From Haloplanus rubicundus (GTDB lineage: Archaea > Halobacteriota > Halobacteria > Halobacteriales > Haloferacaceae): 64,000 bases of DNA. The stretch is from the NCBI RefSeq assembly GCF_003342675.1, contig NZ_CP031148.1, forward strand, positions 62,001 through 126,000. Reading direction: 5' to 3'. The notes under the pieces were generated by a model. It made no database searches and was not told the DNA's origin. It saw nothing but the letters and a program-made list of their open reading frames with translations. Each line of letters begins with the position of its first letter. Positions within the stretch are counted from its first letter, which is position 1. The position numbers and the translations under genes were made by a program. Positions 1 through 8,831 of the stretch are shown one piece after another.

Positions 1-771
1 CGCTTCGGCCGAATCGAGGATCGACGCGAACTCGTCGCCGTAGCCCACGTCGCTCAGCGTCTCGTGGACCGTCGTCATCGTCACTTCGCCGGTTTCGACG
101 GCGGTCGTCTGGGCGCCGAGGATGGCCTTCCGGAGGTCGCCGTCGGCGTAGCCGGCGACGAACTCCAGGCCGTCGTCGTCGTAGTCGACGCCCTCGGCGT
201 CGAGGATGGGCGCGAGGACGCCCTCGATTTCGTCGGCCGTCGGCGCCCGGACGGGCACCGGGAAACACCGCGACCGGACGGGGGCGATGAGCGTCGACGG
301 CTGGCGGGTGACGATCACGAACTGCGTGGTGCGGTGGTGACGCTCCATCACCCGGCGGAGCGCCTGCTGGAAGTCCTCGCGGATCGCCTCGGCGTTGTCG
401 AGGACGATGGTCTTGTAGTCGCCGGAGACCGGGGCGTAGCTCGCGGACTCCTTCAGCACGCGGTTGATCATGTCGCGTTTCGCCATACGCGAGCGCCCAG
501 TGAGGAACTGCTCGAACCGGGGGTCCTGCCGAATCTCCTTTTTCGTCCGGTCGAAGAAGTCGGCGACGTTGAGTTCGACGAGGTCGTTCTCGTCCTCGTG
601 GGCCCGCTCCGCGAGGGCCCGGACGGCAGCGGTCTTGCCCGACCCGGGCGGCCCCTGCACGACGAGGTTCATCGGTTCGTCGACCGCCCGGTCGAGACGG
701 TCCCGGACCGACGCCTGCGGCAGGTCGTCGAGGCCGGGAGCGTGCGTCTCCGTCCACAGCGGCGCGTCCAT
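1..771 (-). CDS. rfcC: Replication factor C small-subunit-like clamp loader ATPase (3' end cut by window)
   Basis: AAA+ clamp-loader subunit that helps load the PCNA sliding clamp at primer-template junctions. The reverse-strand reading starts at ATG 771 (MDAPLWTE) and stays open to base 1, so the C-terminal part lies outside the window. Visible: Walker A GPPGSGKT (about residues 39-46), a Walker B-like strand ending VLDNAEA where most RFC subunits have DEAD/DEAH, and the sensor motif VRSRCF typical of RFC. Haloarchaea have a large subunit and two small ones. The short N-terminus and the diverged Walker B fit the second small subunit (RfcC), but that assignment is inference. It is divergent from the RNase Z gene. 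Confidence 0.85.
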   Translation of the reverse strand, partial: MDAPLWTETHAPGLDDLPQASVRDRLDRAVDEPMNLVVQGPPGSGKTAAVRALAERAHEDENDLVELNVADFFDRTKKEIRQDPRFEQFLTGRSRMAKRDMINRVLKESASYAPVSGDYKTIVLDNAEAIREDFQQALRRVMERHHRTTQFVIVTRQPSTLIAPVRSRCFPVPVRAPTADEIEGVLAPILDAEGVDYDDDGLEFVAGYADGDLRKAILGAQTTAVETGEVTMTTVHETLSDVGYGDEFASILDSAEA

Positions 772-845
772 TGGCGGCTCTAGTCGGGCGTCGGGTACAA
801 AGCTTGCTCTCTCGCTCGCGTGCTCGACCCGTCGACCGACACGCG

Positions 846-850
846 TTTAT
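846..850 (+). promoter_or_regulatory. TATA-like box for RNase Z
   Basis: TTTAT lies 24-28 bases before ATG 874. That is the usual position of an archaeal TATA box for a leaderless transcript, and it supports 874 over the upstream in-frame ATG at 820. Confidence 0.5.
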
Positions 851-873
851 CGCCCCCGCTCGCACACCGAGGT

Positions 874-1797
874 ATGTCGATGCGCGTGACGTTTCTCGGC
901 ACCAGCGGGGCCGTCCCGACGACCCAGCGGGCGCCGAGTGCCGTCCTCGTCAACCGCGAGGGCGAACGCCTCCTGTTCGACTGCGGCGAGGGCACCCAGC
1001 GCCAGATGATGCGCTTCGGGACCGGCTTCGATATCTCCCACATCTTCGTCACACATCTCCACGGCGACCACATCCTCGGCATCCCCGGCCTGATCCAGTC
1101 GCTCGATTTCAACGACCGGTCGGACGCGCTGGCGATTCACGTCCCGCCGCGGTCGCGCGAGAACGTTCGACAGCTCGTCCACGCCGGCGGCCACCAGCCC
1201 GGCTTCCCCGTCCGCATCCACGAGGTGTCCCCTGGCTCCGTCGCGTACGCCGACGACGACTTCGAGGTGCGGACCGTCGAGACGGATCACCGCACGCGGT
1301 CGATGGGCTTCGCCCTCGTCGAGGACGACCGACCCGGCCGCTTCGACCGGGCGCACGCCGAGGAACTCGGCGTCCCCGTCGGCCCGAAGTTCGGCCGCCT
1401 CCACGAGGGCGAGGCGGTCGAACTCGACGACGGCCGGGTGATCGAGCCGGAGCAAGTGGTGGGCGACCCCCGGCCCGGCCGGCGGCTGGTCTACACCGGC
1501 GACACCCGCCCCGTCGACGCGGTGGTCGACGCCGCCGCGGACGCGGACCTCCTGATCCACGACGCGACGTTCGCGGACGACGAACGTGACCGGGCGCGAC
1601 ACACGGGACACTCGACCGCCCGCGAGGCGGGGGAAGTGGCCGCCCGCGCCGGCGTTTCCCGCCTCGCGCTCACCCACCTCTCCTCGCGGTACGCCGGCGG
1701 CTGGGAACGCCTCGAACGCGAGGCGCGAGCGGTCTTCGACGGCGACTGTTTCGTCGCGAGCGACGGCCAGACGGTGGACGTGCCGTATCCCGAGTGA
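874..1797 (+). CDS. rnz: Ribonuclease Z (tRNA 3' endonuclease)
   Basis: Metallo-beta-lactamase-fold endonuclease that trims the 3' trailer from pre-tRNA in the cytoplasm. The protein has 307 residues, the usual length for the short form. It opens with the family N-terminus MRVTFLGTSGAVPT. The zinc-binding motif THLHGDH is at about residues 60-66, followed by YTGDTRP and HDATF strands and a final LTHLSSRY histidine motif. ATG 874 is chosen because a TTTAT box precedes it by about 25 bases. The neighbours are unrelated single genes. Confidence 0.95.
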   Translation: MSMRVTFLGTSGAVPTTQRAPSAVLVNREGERLLFDCGEGTQRQMMRFGTGFDISHIFVTHLHGDHILGIPGLIQSLDFNDRSDALAIHVPPRSRENVRQLVHAGGHQPGFPVRIHEVSPGSVAYADDDFEVRTVETDHRTRSMGFALVEDDRPGRFDRAHAEELGVPVGPKFGRLHEGEAVELDDGRVIEPEQVVGDPRPGRRLVYTGDTRPVDAVVDAAADADLLIHDATFADDERDRARHTGHSTAREAGEVAARAGVSRLALTHLSSRYAGGWERLEREARAVFDGDCFVASDGQTVDVPYPE

Positions 1798-1986
1798 TCG
1801 GCCGAATTCTCAAATCTCAAATACGATCGAGACGTAGCCGACGAGACGAGTCGGCTGCGGGTACGACGCTCTAGGCCGTGATCTACAGTCTGGCGGCGGC
1901 CGTGTCCTCTCTCGAACGACTGGCAGAACTGCCAATTTTTAATGTATATTCGTTAATTAGTTAATTGGGGCGGTTCGACGGAGGGT

Positions 1987-2541
1987 ATGACCTTCCTCGT
2001 CCCGTTCGATGGATCGCCGCTCGCCGAGGCAGCACTCGTCCGCGCCACCGAATTCGCGAACGTGCTCGACGAGAACGTGTTGGCCGTGAGTGTCGTCCCC
2101 AAGGGGAACGCCAAGTACGCCCGCGAACGTGACTGGCTCGACCCGGACGAACCGTTCGAGATGCGGTCGGTGGTGGCGACGCTGCACACGCAGGTCACCG
2201 ACCTGTGTCCGAGCGCCAACTTCCGGCACGTGACCGTCGGGAAGCACGCGTCTCCCGGCACCATCGCGACGCGCGTCCGGCAACGCGCCGAGTACGACGA
2301 CGTGTCCATGGTGTTCGTCGGAAGCGACAACGCCGGCCACCTCGTCACGAAGGTGAGTAGTGTCGGCGGAACGATTGCGGCGGCGGAGGACTACGACGTG
2401 GTCATCGTCCGTGACCGCGCGCCGGCCCGAATTGCTCGACTCAGGAACGCGTCGCCTCACCGCGATCCCAAATCGGATTTCTACTACCCCGATACGCCGA
2501 ACGAACACGTCGATTCGTCCGAGACCGACGCCGAATCGTGA
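1987..2541 (+). CDS. Universal stress protein (UspA) family
   Basis: The protein has 184 residues and begins MTFLVPFDGSPLAEAAL, the usual Usp strand-loop-helix. It has FVGSDNAGHL near residues 108-117 where nucleotide-binding Usps carry the G-x2-G-x9-G loop, but the loop is not canonical, so ATP binding is uncertain. Residues 150-184 form an acidic tail with no recognisable domain. The upstream region (1930-1970) is strongly AT-rich (TTTTTAATGTATATT) and probably holds the promoter. The TGA stop overlaps a GTG that was probably the original start of the next gene. Confidence 0.85.
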   Translation: MTFLVPFDGSPLAEAALVRATEFANVLDENVLAVSVVPKGNAKYARERDWLDPDEPFEMRSVVATLHTQVTDLCPSANFRHVTVGKHASPGTIATRVRQRAEYDDVSMVFVGSDNAGHLVTKVSSVGGTIAAAEDYDVVIVRDRAPARIARLRNASPHRDPKSDFYYPDTPNEHVDSSETDAES

Positions 2542-2557
2542 GCTACCGTCCCGCCCA

Positions 2558-2932
2558 GTGCAATATCGGTCGGCGTGGGCGCCGCCGCCGTCTCGCGTAC
2601 GCCGCCGCCGTCTCGCGTACGCCGTCGCCTCGGCGGTCGTCGCGGTCGGCATCGTCGGCTCGTACCTCGTCGGCGCCGTCCCGCGACTGGTACTGATCGG
2701 CGTCTTCGGCCCCCTCGCGCTCGCCTTCGAGTTCGGAGTGCAAGCCTACGAATCGTTCTGTGTCAGCCTCGCCCTCCTCGGCCGCTACGACTTCCGCGCC
2801 GAGGGCAGCGGGCGGGGTCGCGTGACCGACCCGACGAACCGCCGGGGCGATCAGCGGTACGCCCTGCGGATCAGCGTCGTCTGTGTCGGCCTCGCGGCCG
2901 GCGTGACCGCGATACTCGTTTTGCTCCTCTAA
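2558..2932 (+). CDS. Small membrane protein with a frameshifting duplication at its 5' end
   Basis: Predicted 124 residues from GTG 2558. Residues about 22-60 and 100-122 are hydrophobic and likely membrane-spanning, with a YESFCVSLALLGRYDFRAEG segment between them. I do not recognise the family. The start is uncertain: a perfect 20-base tandem duplication (2581-2600 and 2601-2620) lies at the 5' end. Without the extra copy, the GTG at 2538, which overlaps the upstream stop as GTGA, would read straight into this frame (VSYRPAQCNIGRRG...RRLAYAVAS). With it, that start ends at a TGA near 2698. The gene now either starts at 2558 or is damaged. Confidence 0.55.
   Translation: MQYRSAWAPPPSRVRRRRLAYAVASAVVAVGIVGSYLVGAVPRLVLIGVFGPLALAFEFGVQAYESFCVSLALLGRYDFRAEGSGRGRVTDPTNRRGDQRYALRISVVCVGLAAGVTAILVLLL
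2581..2620. repeat. Perfect 20-base tandem duplication
   Basis: Bases 2581-2600 are repeated exactly at 2601-2620. The unit length is not a multiple of three, so it shifts the reading frame between the GTG at 2538 and the membrane-protein frame downstream. Confidence 0.95.
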
Positions 2933-2977
2933 CCCCCTCGCCGTGGAGTATTTATTTCGTGGCCGCCAACGGCCGGT

Positions 2978-4945
2978 GTGAACGCCCGGACGAGTGCGCT
3001 CGACGCGCTGGTGTTCGGCGTCGACGTACAGAGCGGCGACGTGCGCGGGGACGCCCCCTCCTACGCGGTGGTCGCCTACGACGGCGAGAACCTCGACCGG
3101 GACGTGGTGTCCTTTCGCAAGCTCCGACGCCTCGTGGAGCGCGAGGAGCCGGCGCTGCTCGCCACGGACAACGTCTACGAACTTGCCACGGACCGCGACG
3201 ACCTCGTTCGCTTCCTGCGGTGGCTCCCCGATAGCACCCGACTCGTACAGGTGACCGGCGCCGAGCGGCCGGAACCCCTCTCGCGGGTCGCCTCCCGCCA
3301 CGGCGTCCCCTACGGGAAGAAGCCGATGAAAGAGGCGGAGGCCGCGGCCCGCCTCGCCGCCGCGAACGTCGGCCACGAGGTGACGGCCTTCACCGACACG
3401 ACGACGGTGAAGGTGTCGCGCGGCCGCTCGACGGGGAAGGGCGGCTGGAGTCAGGACCGCTACACTCGACGCATCCACGGCAACGTCAAGGCCCGCGCCC
3501 GCGAGGTCGAATCCGCACTCGACGAGGCGAATCTGGAGTACGAGCGCGAGGTGACGGAGAAGTACGGCGGCTACGCCAACGCCACCTTCACCGTCGAGGC
3601 GTCGCCCGACGACCTCCCCGTCTCCCGCGAGCGCGCCGGCGACACCCGCATCGAAATCGAGCGCGAGCGCCGCGACGGCATCGAGTTCGAACCGCTGGTG
3701 AAACGCCGGGACCGCGTCCTCGTCGGCATCGACCCCGGGACGACGACGGCGGCGGCCGTCGTCTCCCTCGACGGCGAGGTGCTCGACGTGTTCTCCACCC
3801 GCACCGCGGACACGGCGGGGGTCATCGAGTGGCTGGTCGACCGCGGACGGCCCGTCGTCGTCGCCGCGGACGTCGAACCGATGCCCGAGACGGTCGAGAA
3901 GTTCCGCCGGAGCTTCGACGCCGCGGCTTGGGAGCCGGAGACGGATCTGCCAGTCGACGAGAAACTCCACCGCACCCGCGAGCACACCTACGACAACGAC
4001 CACGAACGCGACGCGATGGCGGCCGCACTCTTCGCCTTCGACGCCTTCGAGGACCAGTTCGAGCGCATCACGCGGAAGGTGCCGGCGGGGTTCGACCGCG
4101 GCGAGGTGATCGACCGCGTCGTCTCCGGCGACGCCTCCGTCGAGGCCGTCCTCCGTGACCTGCGCGACGACGACGAAGGCGAGACGGAGGAGTCGACCCA
4201 CGAACCCCGCGAGCTCTCGCCCGAGGAGCGCCGGATCAAACGGCTCGAACGGCAGGTCGACCGGCTGGAATCACAGGTCGACGAACTCGAAGGGAAGGTA
4301 GACGAACGGGACGAACGCATCGCGGAGTACGAGGAGGAACTGTCCGAGGCCCGCCGCGAGGAGCGCCGCGAGGCCCGCGAGCGCCGCGAAGTGAATCGGC
4401 TCCAGCGGGAGACCGAGCGGCTGGAGCGCGAGCGCGATCAGGAACGTGAGCGCGCGGAGGAGTTGGAGTCGAAGCTGGAGCGGCTGAAGACGCTCTGGAA
4501 GCTCGATCACTCGGACTTCGCGGACGTCTCGAAGGGGCGTGATCTCGTGCCGGTGAAGGTGATCGAACAGTTCACGCGGGACGCCATCGACGCTGCCGAC
4601 GAGGCCTACGGGCTGGCGGCGGGCGACGTGCTCTACCTCCGAGACGCGAGCGGCGCGGGCCGGTCGACGGCGCAGCGACTCGTCGAGACCGACCCGCGGG
4701 TCGTCCTCCGGGACGGCAACCTCTCGGACATCGCCGACGAGACCCTGTTCGAGGCCGGCGTGCCCGTCGCGCCCGCCGGCGACGTGACGATCCAGGAGGT
4801 GGACGAACTCGCCGTCGCCCGCGAGAGCGAGGTGGCGGCCGCCATCGAGGACTGGGAGCGCCGCGCCGAGGAGCGCTCCCGCGAGCAGAAATCGGAGATG
4901 GTGGATCAGATCATCAGCGAGCACCGGGCCGAGAGCGGCGACTGA
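2978..4945 (+). CDS. DUF460 family protein (RNase H-fold, coiled coil)
   Basis: The protein has 655 residues, the usual length of archaeal DUF460 proteins, whose function is unknown. The N-terminus (FGVDVQSGD) and a second RNase H-like strand VLVGIDPGTTTAAAVV (from about residue 246) suggest a resolvase/RNase H fold. A long charged coiled coil covers about residues 410-505, and a compact C-terminal domain follows (VSKGRDLVPVKVIEQFTR). The start is GTG; TATTTATTT at 2949-2957 sits at the correct promoter distance. RNA or DNA processing is a reasonable guess from the fold only. Confidence 0.85.
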   Translation: MNARTSALDALVFGVDVQSGDVRGDAPSYAVVAYDGENLDRDVVSFRKLRRLVEREEPALLATDNVYELATDRDDLVRFLRWLPDSTRLVQVTGAERPEPLSRVASRHGVPYGKKPMKEAEAAARLAAANVGHEVTAFTDTTTVKVSRGRSTGKGGWSQDRYTRRIHGNVKARAREVESALDEANLEYEREVTEKYGGYANATFTVEASPDDLPVSRERAGDTRIEIERERRDGIEFEPLVKRRDRVLVGIDPGTTTAAAVVSLDGEVLDVFSTRTADTAGVIEWLVDRGRPVVVAADVEPMPETVEKFRRSFDAAAWEPETDLPVDEKLHRTREHTYDNDHERDAMAAALFAFDAFEDQFERITRKVPAGFDRGEVIDRVVSGDASVEAVLRDLRDDDEGETEESTHEPRELSPEERRIKRLERQVDRLESQVDELEGKVDERDERIAEYEEELSEARREERREARERREVNRLQRETERLERERDQERERAEELESKLERLKTLWKLDHSDFADVSKGRDLVPVKVIEQFTRDAIDAADEAYGLAAGDVLYLRDASGAGRSTAQRLVETDPRVVLRDGNLSDIADETLFEAGVPVAPAGDVTIQEVDELAVARESEVAAAIEDWERRAEERSREQKSEMVDQIISEHRAESGD

Positions 4946-5007
4946 GCGGGACCGCGAGCCCAGCGGCGACGTGTGGCTTTACCTTCGCCGACGGCGAGAG
5001 TCGAGAC

Positions 5008-5601
5008 ATGAGTGCGGGGGCTCCCGACGACGACGCGGTCGAGACGGACGGCGACGGGTCGGCCGACATGGGCGACCTCTTCGACGAACTCGAAGAACTG
5101 GAAGCGCTCGTCGTGAGTGACGCCGCCCGCGAGCAGGTTCGGGAGACGATGCGGGTCGCGATGGAAGCCAGCGCCGCCGCCAGCCCGTTCGGGCGCGTCA
5201 TCCGTGGCTTCGACCGGGGGGACCTCGCGGAGGCGTTGCTCGGGGCGCTCCTGTTCGGGATTCCGATGGCCGTCGAGGGCGGGACACAGGAGGTGGCCGT
5301 CTTCCTCGCCGGTCACCCCGGCGCGCTCGGCGTCACGTTCTGTTTCGCCGTCGGCATGGTCGTCGGCATCATCTACGTCGCGGACATTCAGGACGTGCGG
5401 GTTCACAAGCCGATCTTCGGGGTGATCCCGCGTCGGCTGGTCGGCGTAATCGGCGTCTCCTTTCTGACCGCCGTCTGTCTGCTGACGGTGTGGGGGCGGG
5501 TCGATTGGGAGACGCCGTGGCTCGCGCTCGCCAACGCCGTCGTCGCGTTCGTCCCCATGAGCATCGGCGCGGCGCTCGGCGACCTCCTGCCCGGATCGTA
5601 A
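5008..5601 (+). CDS. DUF2391 / TIGR02587-type integral membrane protein
   Basis: The protein has 197 residues. An acidic N-terminus (residues 1-45) is followed by an amphipathic stretch and four hydrophobic segments (about 78-98, 105-125, 138-160 and 170-192). The pattern GDLAEALLGALLFGIPM and VADIQDVRVHKPIFGVIP matches the DUF2391 family as I know it; its function is unknown. The acidic head and lack of a signal peptide suggest a cytoplasmic N-terminus. Confidence 0.7.
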   Translation: MSAGAPDDDAVETDGDGSADMGDLFDELEELEALVVSDAAREQVRETMRVAMEASAAASPFGRVIRGFDRGDLAEALLGALLFGIPMAVEGGTQEVAVFLAGHPGALGVTFCFAVGMVVGIIYVADIQDVRVHKPIFGVIPRRLVGVIGVSFLTAVCLLTVWGRVDWETPWLALANAVVAFVPMSIGAALGDLLPGS

Positions 5602-5639
5602 GCAGAAGTCATATTTCGACGCTCCCGTTTTCAGTGTGC

Positions 5640-6641
5640 ATGGACGTCTACGAGCGGATCACCCGGAACGCGACCGAGGTGGTCACCGAGGAGGAGGGGC
5701 GAGCGCTGGCCGACGACCCGGACGGGAAGCGCGCGTACGTCGGCTACGAGCCGTCGGGCGTGCTCCACATCGGTCACATGCTCACCGCGACGAAGCTGAT
5801 GGACTTACAGGACGCCGGCTTCGAGGTGACGGTCCTGCTCGCGGACGTCCACGCCTACCTCAACGACAAGGGGACCTTCGAGGAGATTCGCGAGACGGCC
5901 GAGCGCATGAAGGCGCAGTTCCTCGCGTACGGTCTCGACGGGGACAAGACCGAGTTCGTCTACGGCTCCGAATTCCAGTTCGACCGCGAGTACGTCCTCG
6001 ACCTGCACGCACTGGAACTGGAGACGAGCATCTCCCGTGCCCAGCGGGCGATGGCCGAGATCAAGAGCGGCGACACGGTCACCGTCTCGCAGGCGGTCTA
6101 CCCGCTGATGCAGGCGCTCGACATCGTCTACCTCGACGTCGACCTCGCGGTCGGGGGCATGGAACAGCGGAAGGTCCACATGCTCGCCCGCGACACCCTC
6201 CCCAAGATCGGTGAGGAAGCGCCGACCTGTCTGCACACGCCGCTGATCGCCGACCTCCAGACGGGAATCGGGAAGATGTCCGCGAGCGAGGGGGTCTCAA
6301 TCTCGATGGAGGACTCGACCGAAGATATCGAGGAGAAGGTAAACGGCGCGTACTGCCCGCCGACCCGTGATCCCGACCCCACCGACGACGGGGAGGAGCG
6401 CGAGAACCCCGTCCTCCAGATCTTCGAGTACCACGTCTTCCCGCGGTTCGAGACGGTGGTCGTCGACCGGCCCGACGAGTACGGCGGCGACCTAACCTAC
6501 GACGACTACGAGTCGCTGGCGGCGGATCTGGAGTCGGGCGAGTTGCATCCCGCGGATGCGAAGGGCGCGCTCGCGACGTATCTCGACGACCTCATCGCGC
6601 CGGGACGGGCGAAGTTGGAGGCGGCCGAGACGGACTCGTAA
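5640..6641 (+). CDS. tyrS: Tyrosyl-tRNA synthetase (archaeal type)
   Basis: Charges tRNA-Tyr with tyrosine. The 333-residue length fits the short archaeal/eukaryotic-type enzyme. The class I signature HIGH (LHIGHM) is at about residue 43 and the second signature GKMSAS is at about 211-216. The tyrosine-pocket strand [14 protein letters not shown] is present. ATG 5640 is preceded by CATATTTC at about 27 bases, so the transcript is probably leaderless. An in-frame upstream extension exists but has no family similarity. Confidence 0.96.
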   Translation: MDVYERITRNATEVVTEEEGRALADDPDGKRAYVGYEPSGVLHIGHMLTATKLMDLQDAGFEVTVLLADVHAYLNDKGTFEEIRETAERMKAQFLAYGLDGDKTEFVYGSEFQFDREYVLDLHALELETSISRAQRAMAEIKSGDTVTVSQAVYPLMQALDIVYLDVDLAVGGMEQRKVHMLARDTLPKIGEEAPTCLHTPLIADLQTGIGKMSASEGVSISMEDSTEDIEEKVNGAYCPPTRDPDPTDDGEERENPVLQIFEYHVFPRFETVVVDRPDEYGGDLTYDDYESLAADLESGELHPADAKGALATYLDDLIAPGRAKLEAAETDS

Positions 6642-6709
6642 TCGGTCGACTGCGCCGCCATCGGCGACACGTCGGCGGTTTTAAACCTCACGCTGACGAA
6701 TTTACGCCC

Positions 6710-7000
6710 ATGAGCGAGGACGAAAACGGCGGGCGTAGGGACCTTCGAATGCCCGACGACGACGAGGTGTTCGCCGTCGTAACGAACATGCTCGGTGCGA
6801 ACCGGGTGAAGGTACGCTGTGCGGACGGGAAAGAGCGCACCGCTCGCATCCCCGGCCGGATGCAGAAGCGCATCTGGATCCGCGAGGACGACGTGGTGCT
6901 CGTCGAACCGTGGGACTGGCAGGACGAGAAGGCCGACATCTCGTGGCGCTACGAGAAGTCGGAGGCCGATCAGTTGCGGCGCGAAGGCCACATCGAGTAG
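6710..7000 (+). CDS. eif1A: Translation initiation factor 1A
   Basis: OB-fold protein that binds the small ribosomal subunit near the A site and supports start-codon selection. At 96 residues it has the usual archaeal length. The conserved core [32 protein letters not shown] and [10 protein letters not shown] is complete. TTTTAAA at about 6680 sits roughly 25-30 bases before the ATG. Confidence 0.96.
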   Translation: MSEDENGGRRDLRMPDDDEVFAVVTNMLGANRVKVRCADGKERTARIPGRMQKRIWIREDDVVLVEPWDWQDEKADISWRYEKSEADQLRREGHIE

Positions 7001-7051
7001 CGGATTCTCGCAACCGTACGACCTAAGTTCGCGCCGGTCAACCCGACACCA

Positions 7052-7636
7052 GTGCCGACGTTCGACTACCCCTGTCCCGACTGCCGGACGACCAACAGCC
7101 TCCACGACGCCGACTGCCGGTTCGAGGGGACGCCGTGGGCCGAGGTGGAGGCCGCCTACGTCGACGTCGTGTCGGTTCTCTCGGGCGGCGTCGTCGACGC
7201 GGCCGCGGTGCCCGAGGCCGTCGAGGAGTGGGGGCCGCTTCGGCAGGCGGCGCTGGAACGGCTTCGCCGCGACGGCCGCGTCGACGACGCCAACGACCGC
7301 CTCCGCCTCCTCCCCGCGGAGGAGTACCGCGAGGCGGTGTCCGTTCCCACTCGTGACCCGATCAAGACGGTGTACGAACGCGGGAGCGTCCCCGGCTGTC
7401 ACGACAACGCCGTCTTCGCCATGATCGCGTGGTACGAGATGGTCGGGCTCTCGTGGCCGGAGACGAAAGAGAACGTCGTCGAGTGGCTCCGCGAGAGCGG
7501 TGCGTGGGACCGTGGCGGCTTCGAGGAGGCCACTCCGGAGGCCTTGGTCGAGAAGAAACGCCACGTCTACGAGGCGGGCTACGGCTGGAAGGAGAAGGCG
7601 ACGGCGGCGAAGCGGGTCATCGAACGCGCGCGCTGA
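7052..7636 (+). CDS. Conserved haloarchaeal protein with N-terminal zinc-binding cysteines
   Basis: The protein has 194 residues from GTG 7052. The N-terminus has CPDC at about residues 7-10 and H-x3-C near 18-22, a likely zinc site. The C-terminal half contains YERGSVPGCHDNAVFAMIAWYEM and ends in a basic helix (KEKATAAKRVIERAR). I do not recognise a named family or enzyme signature. It stands alone between eIF-1A and the oxidase-like cluster, with its own leader region. Confidence 0.7.
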   Translation: MPTFDYPCPDCRTTNSLHDADCRFEGTPWAEVEAAYVDVVSVLSGGVVDAAAVPEAVEEWGPLRQAALERLRRDGRVDDANDRLRLLPAEEYREAVSVPTRDPIKTVYERGSVPGCHDNAVFAMIAWYEMVGLSWPETKENVVEWLRESGAWDRGGFEEATPEALVEKKRHVYEAGYGWKEKATAAKRVIERAR

Positions 7637-7709
7637 TTTTACGGCCGCGGGAACGTCCCCGAACACGTTCGCGCGTAGACATACTCGCTCGCTACACGCA
7701 CTGTCCCGT

Positions 7710-7868
7710 ATGTCAGAGTCGGGTGAGTCGAGCGAGCGAGCAGCGGAACCGTGGCCCCAACAGCTGTTGGAGAGCCCGTGGCTCCTCGCGGGCGCCGCGT
7801 TGCTGTACTTCACGCTCTCGTACATCGTCTGGGGGCTGATCGACCTGATGAGCGTCAAGCCAGGATAA
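7710..7868 (+). CDS. Small single-span subunit of the haem-copper oxidase-like cluster (CbaD-like)
   Basis: A 52-residue protein with an acidic N-terminus and one transmembrane helix (WLLAGAALLYFTLSYIVWGL). Its TAA stop overlaps the ATG of subunit II (TAATG), so the two are translationally coupled. In Natronomonas pharaonis a small CbaD subunit precedes CbaB and CbaA of the ba3-type oxidase; the position and size here match that arrangement. The role as an assembly or stabilising subunit is inferred from context. Confidence 0.75.
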   Translation: MSESGESSERAAEPWPQQLLESPWLLAGAALLYFTLSYIVWGLIDLMSVKPG

Positions 7869-8830
7869 TGAAATCACCAATAGAGTCACCGGAGGGCGAC
7901 TGGTGGAACGAGAAGGTGAACCGGCGCGAGACCATCTGGCTCGGCCTGTCGGGCGCGTGGGCGGTGACGCTGTTCGGCTGGATGGCCGGGTGGATGCAGT
8001 TCGGCGAGCAGAATCAGGTGGGTGAGACGCTGAAACTCTCCACCGCCGACTACCGGGAGAAGGTCGGGGCGTACAAAGCGCAGGCGGGCGAACTCGACGG
8101 GTCACTCGTCCCCCCGGGCGACGACGTGTACGTCGGGGCGATGCGCTACGCCTTCGACGGCCTGCCCGCCGTGCTGGAGACGGGGCGGGAGTACGTCTTC
8201 CACCTCGGCTCCTACGACGTGCAACACGGCTTCTCGGTCCGGCAGGAGGACACGCTGAGCAAACAGCTCTCGCTCCAGATGCTCCCGGGCTACGAGTGGA
8301 AGGTGCCGATGGAGTTCGACGACCCCGGCACCTACCACGTCGTCTGCAACGAGTTCTGTGGCACCGGCCACCGGACCATGCACGCGACGTTCGAGGTTCG
8401 GGAGTCGGTGCCGGAGGTGAGCGGGGGCGGTGGATCGAGCGGCGAATCGGGCGACGGTGGCGCCGCCGACGCCGCCTACGACGGCTGGCTCACCGGGGAC
8501 GCCCGCGGCGGCGCGACGAGCAACTGGGAGGGATCGGCGGTCGACGAAACCGGCGCCGACGAGGTGACGGTGACCGTCGGCCCCGACGGCGAGTACGTCT
8601 ACGATCCCGCCGTCGTCCGCGTCTCGCCGGGGACGACGGTCACCTTCGAGTGGGCGTCGCCGACCCACAACGTCCTCGTCGAGTCGGCACCGACCGACTG
8701 GAGCGGTCACGAGCCCATCGAGAACGACGGGTTCAGTTTCCAGCACACCTTCGAGAGCGAGGGAGTCTACGAGTACTACTGCCAGCCGCATCTCGCGCTG
8801 GGCATGAAAGGCGTCGTGGAGGTGGTCTGA
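7868..8830 (+). CDS. Oxidase-like subunit II (CuA) fused to a C-terminal halocyanin domain
   Basis: A 320-residue electron-entry subunit. One N-terminal membrane anchor (about residues 24-44) is followed by a CuA cupredoxin domain with H near residue 120 and C160, C164, H168 and M171 (CNEFCGTGHRTM). A Gly/Ser-rich linker (about 182-205) leads into a second cupredoxin domain with blue-copper ligands H267, C305, H308 and M313, as in halocyanin/plastocyanin. A halocyanin domain would act as the tethered electron donor to CuA. It overlaps the small subunit upstream and is one base from subunit I downstream. Confidence 0.92.
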   Translation: MKSPIESPEGDWWNEKVNRRETIWLGLSGAWAVTLFGWMAGWMQFGEQNQVGETLKLSTADYREKVGAYKAQAGELDGSLVPPGDDVYVGAMRYAFDGLPAVLETGREYVFHLGSYDVQHGFSVRQEDTLSKQLSLQMLPGYEWKVPMEFDDPGTYHVVCNEFCGTGHRTMHATFEVRESVPEVSGGGGSSGESGDGGAADAAYDGWLTGDARGGATSNWEGSAVDETGADEVTVTVGPDGEYVYDPAVVRVSPGTTVTFEWASPTHNVLVESAPTDWSGHEPIENDGFSFQHTFESEGVYEYYCQPHLALGMKGVVEVV

Positions 8831-8831
8831 G

